Assembly: GCF_900101905.1 (NCBI RefSeq)
Contig: NZ_FNAJ01000003.1
Coordinates: 682,001 to 746,000 of the forward strand
Source of the DNA: Myxococcus virescens
GTDB taxonomy: Bacteria > Myxococcota > Myxococcia > Myxococcales > Myxococcaceae
Direction of reading: 5' to 3'
DNA: 64,000 nt
Part shown: piece by piece, positions 47,578 to 55,782 of the stretch
Position numbering within the stretch: the first letter of the stretch is position 1
Layout of the letters: the number at the start of each line of letters is the position of its first letter
Translations under genes and position numbers: made by a program
The notes under the pieces: model-generated
Seen by the model: the letters and a program-made list of their open reading frames with translations, nothing else
Database searches by the model: none
What the model was told of the DNA's origin: nothing

Positions 47578-47599
47578 GATATGTACGTTCGTACATATC
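47578..47599. promoter_or_regulatory. Perfect 22-bp palindrome, predicted TetR operator
   Basis: GATATGTACG (47578-47587), TT, CGTACATATC (47590-47599): 10-bp perfect arms with a 2-bp centre, in an AT-rich island within GC-rich DNA. It lies 55 bp upstream of the TetR-family gene start. Position, length and symmetry are those of a TetR autoregulatory operator, which would repress the TetR-MFS operon. Confidence 0.8.
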
Positions 47600-47654
47600 G
47601 CCAGCGGCACCTCGGGGCCTCATGCCTCATGCCCGCCTTCCCCCGGAGACCCAC

Positions 47655-48203
47655 GTGGCCCCCCGTAGACATGACCCCGAGCGAAGGGACCGCATCATCG
47701 ACGCCGCGCTCGCGGTCATCGCCGAAGGGGGCGTGGCGGGCACGTCGCACCGCCGGGTCGCCGAGCGCGCGGGCGTGCCCCTGGGCTCGATGACCTACCA
47801 CTTCACCAGCATGGACGAGTTGCTGCACGAAGCGTTCAGCCGCTTCGCCCAGCGCATCAGCGAACGGTTCGCCGAGCGGCTCGCCGCGGCCACCGACCTC
47901 GACTCGCTGGTCTCCGCCATCGTCCACATCGTGCACGACGACCTCGCGGCGGGGCAGGACGAGCTCGTGCTCACGCTCGAGCTCTACACGCTCGCGGCGC
48001 GCCAACGCGCCTTCCGGCAAATCACCCACGACTGGATGCGCCGCAGCCGCGCCGTGCTGGAGCGGTTCGTCGACGCCAGGATGGCGCACCAGCTCGACGC
48101 CTTGGTTGAGGGGCTGTTCATCCACGTCAGCCTCGACCCCGCCCCACGCAGCCGCGACCTGACTCGGGACGCCGTGCGCCGCCTTCTCTCGCTCGCCCCC
48201 TGA
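47655..48203 (+). CDS. TetR/AcrR-family transcriptional repressor
   Basis: 182 residues. N-terminal helix-turn-helix: RRDRIIDAALAVIAEGGVAG, TSHRRVAERAGVPLGSMTYH and FTSMDELLHEAFSRF, the classical TetR domain. The rest is a helical ligand-binding and dimerisation domain. GTG 47655 was chosen because GGAG lies 6 nt upstream; an in-frame ATG at 47622 has no ribosome site and adds 11 non-family residues. It lies just downstream of the 22-bp palindrome at 47578 and 6 bp upstream of the MFS gene. The expected logic is self-repression and repression of the transporter, relieved by a transported compound. Confidence 0.92.
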   Translation: MAPRRHDPERRDRIIDAALAVIAEGGVAGTSHRRVAERAGVPLGSMTYHFTSMDELLHEAFSRFAQRISERFAERLAAATDLDSLVSAIVHIVHDDLAAGQDELVLTLELYTLAARQRAFRQITHDWMRRSRAVLERFVDARMAHQLDALVEGLFIHVSLDPAPRSRDLTRDAVRRLLSLAP

Positions 48204-48209
48204 CCCGCC

Positions 48210-49475
48210 ATGACCTCCACCTCCCCTCGTCTGGCCCCCCGCGAGTACCGGGCGGCCCGCGCGGCCGTCGCGGCGCTGTTCCTCACCAACGGCGCCATCC
48301 TCGCCAACCTCCTGCCGCGCTATCCGCAGATCAAAGCCGACCTGGGCCTCAGCAACGCTCAATACGGGCTGGCGGTCGCCGCGTTCCCCAGTGGCGCGAT
48401 GGTCGCGGGGCTCGCCGCCGGAGCGCTCATCCGCCGCTTCCGCTCCTCGCGGGTCGCCGTCGCCGGCACGCTGCTGACGAGCCTGGGCGTGCTGGTCGCG
48501 GGCCTCGCGTCATCATGGTGGGTGCTCGCCGTTTCGCTCTTCTTCGCGGGCGGCATGGACGCCATCACCGACGTGGCGCAGAACTCCCACGGGCTGCGGG
48601 TGCAGCGGCTCTACGGCCGGTCCATCCTCAACTCCTTCCACGCGGTCTGGAGCATCGGCGCGGTGGTCGGCGGGCTCATGGGCGGGCTCGCCGCGGGACT
48701 GAACGTGCACCGGGGCCTGCATCTGGGATTCTCCGCCCTGCTCTTCGCCGGGGTGTCCCTGATGGCGCTGCGCTACACGATTCCCGGCCCCGAGCCCGTC
48801 GTCACCGTCGAGCCAGAGGCAGCCGCGGCGCACCAGGGCAGCGCTCCCGCGCGGCGTCAGCGGCCGGGGCGCGGGCGCATCTGGCTGATATTTGCCGCGC
48901 TGGTCTTGATTGCCGTCGGCGGCATCCTCGTCGAGGACGCGGGCATGACGTGGGCAGCCGTCTACCTTTCCGGAACACTCGGCGCCACGGCCGCCGTCGC
49001 TTCGTTCGGGTTCGTCGCCCTCGTGGGCGCGCAGTTCGTGGGCCGGCTGCTGGGCGATGGAATGGTGGACCGGTTCGGCCAGCGCGCGGTCGCTCGGGCA
49101 GGCGGCGCCACCACGGCGCTGGGGATGAGCGCCGCGTTGTTGTTTCCCTCCATCCCCGCAACCATCGCGGGCTTCGCGCTCGCGGGATTCGGCGTCGCCA
49201 CGCTGGTTCCCGCCACCATGCACGCCGCTGATGAACTGCCCGGCCTGAGCGCGGGAATGGGGCTCACCATCGTCAGTTGGCTGATGCGCCTGGGGTTCCT
49301 CGCGTCACCCCCGCTCGTCGGGCTCATCGCCGATAACGTGGGCTTGCGCGTGGGGTTGCTCGGGGTACCGCTCGCGGGGACCCTCGTCGTGCTGCTCTCC
49401 GGAGTCCTGGCCACCGTCCGCGCCCCCGCCACCGCGCCGGGTGGCCAAGGCCCCTCCCTCCCGCAGCCCCATTGA
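48210..49475 (+). CDS. Major facilitator superfamily transporter
   Basis: 421 residues with about 12 hydrophobic helices in two halves joined by a cytoplasmic loop with PEPVVTVEPEAAAAHQGSAP and ARRQRPGRGR. N-terminal sequence NGAILANLLPRYPQIKADLG and SNAQYGLAVAAFPSGAMVAG resembles the YbjJ/FucP-like branch of putative sugar or drug transporters. The ATG is 6 nt after the TetR stop, so the two form an operon. Substrate unknown; the TetR partner suggests efflux of a toxic or signalling compound. Confidence 0.9.
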   Translation: MTSTSPRLAPREYRAARAAVAALFLTNGAILANLLPRYPQIKADLGLSNAQYGLAVAAFPSGAMVAGLAAGALIRRFRSSRVAVAGTLLTSLGVLVAGLASSWWVLAVSLFFAGGMDAITDVAQNSHGLRVQRLYGRSILNSFHAVWSIGAVVGGLMGGLAAGLNVHRGLHLGFSALLFAGVSLMALRYTIPGPEPVVTVEPEAAAAHQGSAPARRQRPGRGRIWLIFAALVLIAVGGILVEDAGMTWAAVYLSGTLGATAAVASFGFVALVGAQFVGRLLGDGMVDRFGQRAVARAGGATTALGMSAALLFPSIPATIAGFALAGFGVATLVPATMHAADELPGLSAGMGLTIVSWLMRLGFLASPPLVGLIADNVGLRVGLLGVPLAGTLVVLLSGVLATVRAPATAPGGQGPSLPQPH

Positions 49476-49625
49476 CGCGAGAGGCCAGTCTCACATCCTT
49501 GCCCGTTTTCCAGCGGGCGCCGTCTCGTCGAGGGCGGCGGATGGCTCCGCCCCGCTTCATGGTCGCATCCAGAGAGGGAAGACTCAGGGCCCATGCAGCG
49601 GGGCTCCCGCTGACGGTGCTCCCGC

Positions 49626-50651
49626 TCAGGCAGGACGTTCGATGCGTCCATCCCCGTGCCGGGCGAAGCGCCCTTCCTCTGGCGGATGGACCGGGCCATT
49701 GGCCGGCCAGGGCCAGCCCCCGAAGCCCGTGCGCTGGTAGTCCGCGAAGGCCTCCTGAATCTCCTGCCGCGAGTTCATCACGAACGGGCCGTACTGCACG
49801 ACGGGCTCTCCAATCGGACGGCCCTGCAACATCAACAACTCCGCCTCGTCCGCGCCGTTCTCCAGCTCCACCGCGACGTCCGCCCGCAGCTCGATGCTGT
49901 GTGACGGCGGAATGGCACGCCCCGCCACGCGCAGGCTGGAGCCGAGGAAGAAGTAGAGCATCCGGTTGCTGCCACGGGCCGCCGCCGGCAGCGTCCACCG
50001 CGCGCCCGGGGCCAGCTTGAGCGTCCAGATGGCCACGTCCGCTTCTGCCTGCGCGGCCCACGACTTGGGCGGCGGCGGTGGCGCCTTCACGTCTCCCAGG
50101 CTTCCGGCCACCACCGTGACTTCCGTGGCGCGCCCTTCCGCGTCCCGGGCGACGTGCCGAGGGATGGCGTGGTTCCACATCATGGAGAAGTGCGGCTCCA
50201 CGAGCTTGTTCGCCCGCGGCAGGTTGAGCCAGATTTGAAACAGCTCCACCGGGTTGGGTTGGTCGCGCTGGAGCAGCGGGAACATCTCCGAATGATTGAT
50301 GCCCGCGCCCGCGGTGAGCCACTGCACATCCCCACCGCCGAAGCGCGCCGCCGCCCCCAGGGAATCCGCGTGGTCGAGCAGCCCGCGACGCACCACCGTG
50401 ACTGTCTCGAACCCCCGGTGCGGGTGCTGGGGAAAACCGGGCACCACGGTGCCGTGATACATGTTCCAGCCGTCTCGCCCATCGAAGTCCTGGCCCAGGT
50501 TGCGGCCCGCCAGCGAGGCGGACGGACCGAGGCGCTCGTTCCCCATGGGGTACTTGTCGTCGTGGTGGACGCAAAAAAGAAACGGATCCGGGGTCCGCCA
50601 CGGCATCCCGAGCGGCTCCACACGAAGGACGGCTTCTGGCTGCTGACTCAT
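49626..50651 (-). CDS. Pirin-family bicupin protein
   Basis: 341 residues. The N-terminal cupin has the iron-binding signature: two His in FPQHPHRGFETVTVV and His plus Glu in AGINHSEMF, equivalent to His56, His58, His101 and Glu103 of human pirin. Family segments HHDDKYPMGNERLG, QIWLNLPRANKLVEPHFSMM and LLMLQGRPIGEPVVQYGPFV are present. Bacterial pirins include quercetin 2,3-dioxygenases and redox-sensing regulators; the specific activity is unknown. ATG 50651 lacks an obvious ribosome site. It converges with the MFS gene (150 bp gap, featureless). Confidence 0.9.
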   Translation of the reverse strand: MSQQPEAVLRVEPLGMPWRTPDPFLFCVHHDDKYPMGNERLGPSASLAGRNLGQDFDGRDGWNMYHGTVVPGFPQHPHRGFETVTVVRRGLLDHADSLGAAARFGGGDVQWLTAGAGINHSEMFPLLQRDQPNPVELFQIWLNLPRANKLVEPHFSMMWNHAIPRHVARDAEGRATEVTVVAGSLGDVKAPPPPPKSWAAQAEADVAIWTLKLAPGARWTLPAAARGSNRMLYFFLGSSLRVAGRAIPPSHSIELRADVAVELENGADEAELLMLQGRPIGEPVVQYGPFVMNSRQEIQEAFADYQRTGFGGWPWPANGPVHPPEEGRFARHGDGRIERPA

Positions 50652-50840
50652 CTCCTACGCCTCATCCCTTCCAGAGCCCCATGAAAATTCCCTGAGCCGG
50701 GGCTCCCTCCGGTGAGCGTAACAACGGGCCCTCCGCGCCGCTTGCCCCGTAGGGCCTCCGCCCGGATGCCGGGCCGCCCGCGGCCCCCACAGCGGGCGCG
50801 GCGAGTGGAGCACGTCACCTGCCCCACCGTCCCACGAACC

Positions 50841-52157
50841 TCAGGCCCACAGCTCCTGAGCGAGCGTGTCCACCATCGCCACGGCGACCTCGGGCGGGGG
50901 CAGCCCGGCCTCGGACACGAGCACGGGATTCACTGGCACGCAGGCCTCCTCACGCAGGGCCGCCGCGGCCCGCTGCTTCGCCAGCCGGAGCACCTCGCGC
51001 TCCTCCTCCGACAGCCGCGCTTGCGCCCAGGCATCAATCTTCCACGAGAGCTCCGCGTGCCGCGTCTCGTCCTCCGCGATGCGGGCCATGGAGGTGCGCA
51101 CCTCGTCGTCCTGGGCATGGAGCGACTGGTGCCGCGCCACCAGCGCGCCGAACGTCTCCCGCACACAGCCCTCCACCGCGTTGTCCAGGGCCACCGCGAA
51201 CAGGGAACGGGGCGCCGCCGCGTCCACCCGGGGCACCTGGGGCGTCGCGCCGTGCCGCCCCGCCAGGCGGGCGCTGACCTCCGTGTGCATGACCTCCTCC
51301 AGGGCACTCATCAGCGCCGCGTCCTGCAGCGCGAGGTCCGCGCCATGCGCGGCCAGCTCCTCCCGGAGCAGCAGGAAGGCCTGGATGGACGCGGCCTCCA
51401 GGTGGGCAATGGCGGCGAAGTGCTGTCCCAGCACATCGTCACACGCCACCGCGCCCTGTGAGCGAAGTCCTTCGGGCCTGCGTCCCACGGAACAGTTGTC
51501 CTTGCCCCGCTCCAACACCTTGCGCTCCTCCTCCACCACCTCGCCCGTTGACGACACGCGCAGGGCATACTGCGTCAACTCCGTCCCCTTGCCACACGCC
51601 ATGCCCTTGGTGCCGACGACGCCGAACGCACCGTCGCCCAATTCCTTCACCGCCCCATACTTGAGCCCGCTGCAGCGCACCTCGTAGCCCGCGGCAAAGG
51701 CAGTCAGCGCGGCCTCCTGCGCCGTATCAATCGGCCCCAGGAACGACTTCAGGGCCTCCAGCGAGGCGATGGCAGACACCACGTCGCCCCGGGTCGTCGC
51801 GAGGAAATAGTCGGTGCAGATGAAGCCGCAGGCGTCGCGGAACCCACGGGCAGGCGCCAAGGCCTCGAGCTCTGACAGACATGCCTGGGGCTGGGTCGCC
51901 GTCGCGCAAGGTGTTCCTACCGAGGAGACGGGGCGCGCTGCGGCGGGCTCGCCCGCCGCACGGAAGCTCCGCAGTTGAACGAAGTCCGGCGCGGCCGCAG
52001 GTGACAAGCCTGTCATGGCCAGCCCGCCGTTGTCGCAAGCGGGTGGCGAATAACCCGTCAGGTCCACCTCACCATCACATCCGGCCAGCGTCAGGGGAGA
52101 CAGAAGCGAGGCGCGAAGGGCCCGGGAGAAGAGCAGACGCAAGCGATTCGAATCCAT
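50841..52157 (-). CDS. Ferritin-like-domain lipoprotein
   Basis: 438 residues. Lipoprotein signal with Cys27 (LLSPLTLAGCDGEVD). A Cys-containing exported segment (CATATQPQACLSELEALAPA, GFRDACGFICTDYFLATTRG) precedes a four-helix ferritin-like domain at about 250-400. This has candidate diiron ligands in HLEAASIQAF, EEVMHTEVSARLA, VRETFGALVARHQ and AEDETRHAELSW. Domain and secretion are clear; activity is not. It belongs to an uncharacterised family common in myxobacteria. ATG 52157 has AGGAGG at about 11 nt; the upstream frame to 52220 gives no signal peptide. Confidence 0.83.
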   Translation of the reverse strand: MDSNRLRLLFSRALRASLLSPLTLAGCDGEVDLTGYSPPACDNGGLAMTGLSPAAAPDFVQLRSFRAAGEPAAARPVSSVGTPCATATQPQACLSELEALAPARGFRDACGFICTDYFLATTRGDVVSAIASLEALKSFLGPIDTAQEAALTAFAAGYEVRCSGLKYGAVKELGDGAFGVVGTKGMACGKGTELTQYALRVSSTGEVVEEERKVLERGKDNCSVGRRPEGLRSQGAVACDDVLGQHFAAIAHLEAASIQAFLLLREELAAHGADLALQDAALMSALEEVMHTEVSARLAGRHGATPQVPRVDAAAPRSLFAVALDNAVEGCVRETFGALVARHQSLHAQDDEVRTSMARIAEDETRHAELSWKIDAWAQARLSEEEREVLRLAKQRAAAALREEACVPVNPVLVSEAGLPPPEVAVAMVDTLAQELWA

Positions 52158-52545
52158 GGGTGCAAGACCTCCTGCGGTTGGGAGCCCGCACTTCAGCAAT
52201 GAAGATGCCAACGCCTGCACGCCAGGGAGCGCCTGACCGGTGTCGCGAAATGCCGACGTCTCCTGCCTGCCCTGCTCAGAAACCTGAGGGGTGGTTCCTC
52301 ATCTGACGCCCTGCCTGTCATTCCGGCCCTGCTTGCCTGGAACAGGCCATCCCGGGAGGGCCGCGTCTTGTCAAGGCATCGACAGCCCCTTGCATGACCA
52401 CCGACGGGCGAGGGAGCCTCCTGTCAAGCTCGGGGCCTACCACTGGGGGGTGAGGGACAGCCTTTCAGTCGGAGCCTATTGAATGGCCTGACACAGAAAC
52501 GGACCCGCAGGGTTGCCTGACCAGGCAGGAAGGAAGCTCGCGTCG
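52158..52545. other. Divergent intergenic region: ferritin-like lipoprotein / LuxR-type regulator
   Basis: 388 bp that must contain two promoters. A TTGTCAAG dyad near 52367 and a related TGTCAAG near 52422 are the only recurring short motifs. AGGAAGGAAG at 52528-52537 provides the regulator's ribosome site. No long inverted repeats. Confidence 0.35.
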
Positions 52546-53628
52546 ATGAACCTCTCCTCCCATGAATTCTTGCTCCGGGACAAAGTCATCGCGGCACTCA
52601 ACAGCACCTTGTCCCTCCCCCAAGCGCTCGAATCCGCCCGGGAGCCCCTGCTGGAGCTGACACCCGCCGACTACGTGGGCCTGTGCCTCATCAACCTGGG
52701 CCCCCTCGTCGAGTTCCAATGGCTGGTCCCCGGCTACCGGCTGGCCCTCCTGGATGAGTATTCCAAGTGGGTCGATTCCGACTTCGTGCGGGCCCCCATC
52801 TTCGCCCAGCCGAATGTGGTCCTCCGGGACTCGGAGATGATTACCCGCAAGGAATTGGAGCGCAGCGCGCTCTACCAGCGCAGCAAGGAGTTGGACTTGA
52901 GCCTGGAGCACGTCATGGCGGTGCTCCTGCCCGTCCATCCTCAACTCCTGGGAGCCTTCACGCTCTACCGGGACCGCCGGCTGGCTTTCTCGGAGAGGGA
53001 CGCCGCCTTCCTGACGAGCCTCACGCCCCACCTGCTGAACGCGGTGCGCAACTGCCGCGACATGCAGACGGCCTCGACGGGCTCCCGGCTCCTGGAGGAG
53101 CTCTACAGCCGGCCGGGCGCCGCCTACGTCGTGGTGGCGCCGCCCTCCCACGAGGTGCTGCGCTCACGCCGGGCCGCCACGCTGCTGGAGCGGTGGTTCA
53201 AGCCCTCGGACCTTCATTCCTCGGGGATTCCGCTCGTCCTCATGGAGCGGCTGGAAGCCCTGACGCGGATGACGCCAGACGCGCAGCTCCAAAACAATCT
53301 CTGGGTCTCCCTCCACGGGGAGTCGTACCGCGTGGTGCGGTTCGTCGAGCTTCCCGAAACCGAAGGCCCGCGTCAGTGGGCCCTGATCCTGAACGAGATT
53401 CCCTTGTCGATTCCGCTCCCCGAAACCATGCGCATGCAGCTCACGGCCCGGCAGGTCGACATCGCCCGGGGCATGCTCCACAACTGGTCCAATGAGCAGA
53501 TTGCCAGCGAGCTGGGCCTCTCCGAGGACACCGTGAAGACGCACGTGCGCGACATCTTCCGCCGCCTGAAGGTCGACCACCGGACGGACTTCCTCTACCA
53601 GGCGGCGCACCTCAACAAGCCCGTCTGA
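52546..53628 (+). CDS. LuxR-type (GerE) transcriptional regulator with GAF-like sensor domain
   Basis: 360 residues. The C-terminal 65 are a GerE/LuxR helix-turn-helix: LTARQVDIARGMLHNWSNEQ, IASELGLSEDTVKTHVRDIF, RRLKVDHRTDFLYQAAHLN. The N-terminal 230 are GAF-like and helical (ALNSTLSLPQALESAREPLL, PVHPQLLGAFTLYRDRRLAF). It does not carry an obvious autoinducer-binding LuxR domain, so an acyl-homoserine lactone ligand cannot be assumed. ATG 52546 has AGGAAG upstream. Its 3' end lies 9 bp from the DUF3892 gene stop on the opposite strand, so it is tightly convergent with the GNAT / diiron-enzyme set and may control it. Confidence 0.88.
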   Translation: MNLSSHEFLLRDKVIAALNSTLSLPQALESAREPLLELTPADYVGLCLINLGPLVEFQWLVPGYRLALLDEYSKWVDSDFVRAPIFAQPNVVLRDSEMITRKELERSALYQRSKELDLSLEHVMAVLLPVHPQLLGAFTLYRDRRLAFSERDAAFLTSLTPHLLNAVRNCRDMQTASTGSRLLEELYSRPGAAYVVVAPPSHEVLRSRRAATLLERWFKPSDLHSSGIPLVLMERLEALTRMTPDAQLQNNLWVSLHGESYRVVRFVELPETEGPRQWALILNEIPLSIPLPETMRMQLTARQVDIARGMLHNWSNEQIASELGLSEDTVKTHVRDIFRRLKVDHRTDFLYQAAHLNKPV

Positions 53629-53637
53629 GGCGGCGCT

Positions 53638-53898
53638 TCAGAAGCGCGGCAGCTCCAGCAGGTTGTCCGTGAGGATGCCATTGGCCTTCGTCCGCAGGTA
53701 CGGAGGCCGGGCGTCGATGACCTCGACCTTCACGTCTCGGGGCCACGTCTGCACCCGGGCATCGCCCCCCGCCTTGAGCCATTGGACCAGCTCCAAGCGG
53801 CTGCCCTCCCCCACCTCGTTGCCCTCCTTCCAGCGAAGGCGGGCAATGTGCTCGTGAAGCGCGCCTCCCTCGAGACGGATCTGGGTGATGTAGCGCAT
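53638..53898 (-). CDS. DUF3892-family small protein
   Basis: 86 residues: MRYITQIRLEGGALHEHIAR then LRWKEGNEVGEGSRLELVQW and KANGILTDNLLELPRF. This matches the short DUF3892 domain, of unknown function and rich in beta strand. ATG 53898 (MRYIT) is preceded by GGGAGG at 8-nt spacing; a start five codons upstream has no ribosome site. It is the third gene in a minus-strand series behind the haem-oxygenase-like enzyme, with a 91-bp gap. Confidence 0.8.
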   Translation of the reverse strand: MRYITQIRLEGGALHEHIARLRWKEGNEVGEGSRLELVQWLKAGGDARVQTWPRDVKVEVIDARPPYLRTKANGILTDNLLELPRF

Positions 53899-53989
53899 GA
53901 AGACGCCTCCCACTTCGCGGACGACGATTCGCAGGGAGGATCGCCTTCAGGCGCGGGACTGTCTCTACCACCGGGGAGGTATGCGGCCC

Positions 53990-54673
53990 TTAGCGCTCGC
54001 GGAAGATGCCCGGGTAGATGCACCGCGTGGCGCGGGCGGAGAAAATCACCGCCGCCTGGTCCTCGGGGTCCGTCAGCGTCCGCAACACCGCTTCCATCTC
54101 CGCCACATGGTCCCCGTCCAGCGCGCCGTGGCTGCGCAGGAAGGTGACGGACTTGCGGATGTTCGGAATCGCGTCGGCCGCAATCAGACGGTCCACGACA
54201 CCCGTCGCTCGCGTCTGGGACAGGTACTCCAGCACGTACGCGGTCCCCAGCACCGCCGTCGGCACGCCGGACCGGGAGGTGAAGAAGTTCCAGCCGGTGT
54301 AGGCGTCCACCGCGGGAGTCCGTGCCGCGGTCTCCACGCGCACCTCCGGGCACCCCAGGTTCTTCAGGTCCGACAGCAGCCACTTCTCGTGACCGCGTTC
54401 CTCTCCGGCCTTCTGCACCAGCAGCTCCGCCAGGTGCGGGTGCCGGCCCTGGCGCGCGAGCCGGCGGCCTGCCTCCGCCAGCATCGGCGTGCTCCAGCGC
54501 GCATAGTGGTAGGTCTGAATCAGGTAGTGGATATAGCCCTCGGTGTCGATGGTGCCGTCGAAGAGGCGACGGGCGTCGGGCTGCGCGTCCAGTGCGGCCA
54601 CCAGCCCGCGGGCCTCCTGCGCCAGCACCGCTACCCAGTCCACCTGCGTCGGGTTCTGCACTTGCGTGTTCAC
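53990..54673 (-). CDS. Iron-containing redox enzyme, haem-oxygenase-like diiron (Haem_oxygenas_2) family
   Basis: 227 residues, all helical. Landmarks are GYIHYLIQTYHYARWSTPML, KAGEERGHEKWLLSDLKNLG and FLRSHGALDGDHVAEMEAVL, which together provide the Glu and His ligands of the haem-oxygenase-like diiron oxidase/oxygenase fold. Described members include UndA (fatty acid to alkene), BesC (amino-acid fragmentation) and N-oxygenases such as SznF. The GTG start has AGGAGA at 8 nt. It is 81 bp downstream of a GNAT gene related to N-acyl amino acid or acyl-homoserine-lactone synthases and probably in the same transcript. An oxidative step on the GNAT product is a reasonable inference but is not shown. 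Confidence 0.85.
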   Translation of the reverse strand: MNTQVQNPTQVDWVAVLAQEARGLVAALDAQPDARRLFDGTIDTEGYIHYLIQTYHYARWSTPMLAEAGRRLARQGRHPHLAELLVQKAGEERGHEKWLLSDLKNLGCPEVRVETAARTPAVDAYTGWNFFTSRSGVPTAVLGTAYVLEYLSQTRATGVVDRLIAADAIPNIRKSVTFLRSHGALDGDHVAEMEAVLRTLTDPEDQAAVIFSARATRCIYPGIFRER

Positions 54674-54754
54674 GGACGTCTCCTGTTTCCGGGCCGTTTC
54701 CGGTCCCCGGCTGCTGCGCGTTGAAGGTGAAGGGAAGGAAGGAGCGCCAGCGGC

Positions 54755-55564
54755 CTAGGCGGCGCGGCGAAGGGGGTGCTGCGCCAGCGCGTTGAAGCGC
54801 GCCAGGGTGCTGGCGGGAATCTCATCCAGCGCGGCGATGAGCGGCAGGGTGAAGCGGCGGAAGCTGGCGTCGTAGAGGGGCTCGGAGATGAAGCGCGCCC
54901 CCATCTTCCGGGCGAAGAGCGTGGGCGCCCTCGGCACGCGCAGGCCGTCCAGCAGGCCCTGCTCCGCGCGCAGCCGCTCCATGGGCGTGTAGTAGGGATT
55001 GCTGGGGATGGCGGGTGCATCCACCGGCTCCGGCACGTCCACGCGCCAGCGCTGGCTCATCCAGCCCCGGTAGGCGGCCACCTGACAGGACAGCATCGCG
55101 TCCTCGCGCGAATCCGTGTCCAGGTTCGCGGACGCAATCCAGTGCGTCACGCCGCGCCGCCGGCTCTCCTCGTAGATGCCCGCGTGCAGCCGGGTGACGG
55201 CCTCGGAGTGGCGCCAGCCGTCCAGCACGCAGAAGCGCGACGTCTCCGCGAGGACCATGCCCGGGCGGACCACGTCGGACAGGTCCAGCTTCTGCTCCAG
55301 CTCCAGCCCCAGCCGTCCGCCGATGGCCTCCGCCACCTCCGGGTTGGGCAGCAGCAGCCGCAACGTGGCCACCGGGGCCGCGTCCGCATAGACGACCAGG
55401 TGCACGGTGGTGTCCAGCGTGTCGAAACAGCTCACCTCGCGACGCGACGGTGGCATCCACCCCGTCATCAACCCCAGCTCTCCGCCGAAGACGGCCCAGC
55501 GGACGCGGACCGCGTCGTCGAGCTCGCGCTGGGTGGTGGCAACACGACAATGCATGGACGTCAT
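54755..55564 (-). CDS. GNAT-type N-acyltransferase related to acyl-homoserine-lactone / N-acyl-amino-acid (FeeM) synthases
   Basis: 269 residues. The N-terminal core is the autoinducer-synthase-type GNAT fold: DDAVRVRWAVFGGELGLMTG, SCFDTLDTTVHLVVYADAAP, VATLRLLLPN, then VLAETSRFCVLDGWRHSEAV and LHAGIYEESRRRGVTHWIAS. The E-x-S-R-F-x-V pattern and the Asp-containing strand are the marks of LuxI/FeeM enzymes, which transfer an acyl chain from acyl-ACP to an amine. A C-terminal extension (NPYYTPMERLRAEQGLLDGL) is longer than LuxI. ATG 55564 has GGAG at 9 nt. It leads a minus-strand series with the diiron enzyme and DUF3892 protein. The donor and acceptor are unknown. Confidence 0.78.
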   Translation of the reverse strand: MTSMHCRVATTQRELDDAVRVRWAVFGGELGLMTGWMPPSRREVSCFDTLDTTVHLVVYADAAPVATLRLLLPNPEVAEAIGGRLGLELEQKLDLSDVVRPGMVLAETSRFCVLDGWRHSEAVTRLHAGIYEESRRRGVTHWIASANLDTDSREDAMLSCQVAAYRGWMSQRWRVDVPEPVDAPAIPSNPYYTPMERLRAEQGLLDGLRVPRAPTLFARKMGARFISEPLYDASFRRFTLPLIAALDEIPASTLARFNALAQHPLRRAA

Positions 55565-55782
55565 GGGTTTCTCCGGGAAGCGAAGCGGGTCCGGCGTCGC
55601 GCCGTCCTCGCCCTTTCATTCGCCGCCCAAGCCCCGAGTGCGCGCGGGCCCTGCGCTTTTTGCTCCCCGCGAATCCAGGGCCCGCGGGGTACGACGGGGA
55701 GCGTGTCCCAGGACACCGTCTGGGGTGGACACCGCGAAGAAGCGCTGCGCCAACCTGGAGAATCTGGCGTAAGAAGCCGCGC

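Noticed and set aside
52546-53628. Classical acyl-homoserine-lactone LuxR receptor
   Set aside because: Only the DNA-binding domain matches; the N-terminal part is GAF-like and lacks the recognisable autoinducer-binding pattern.
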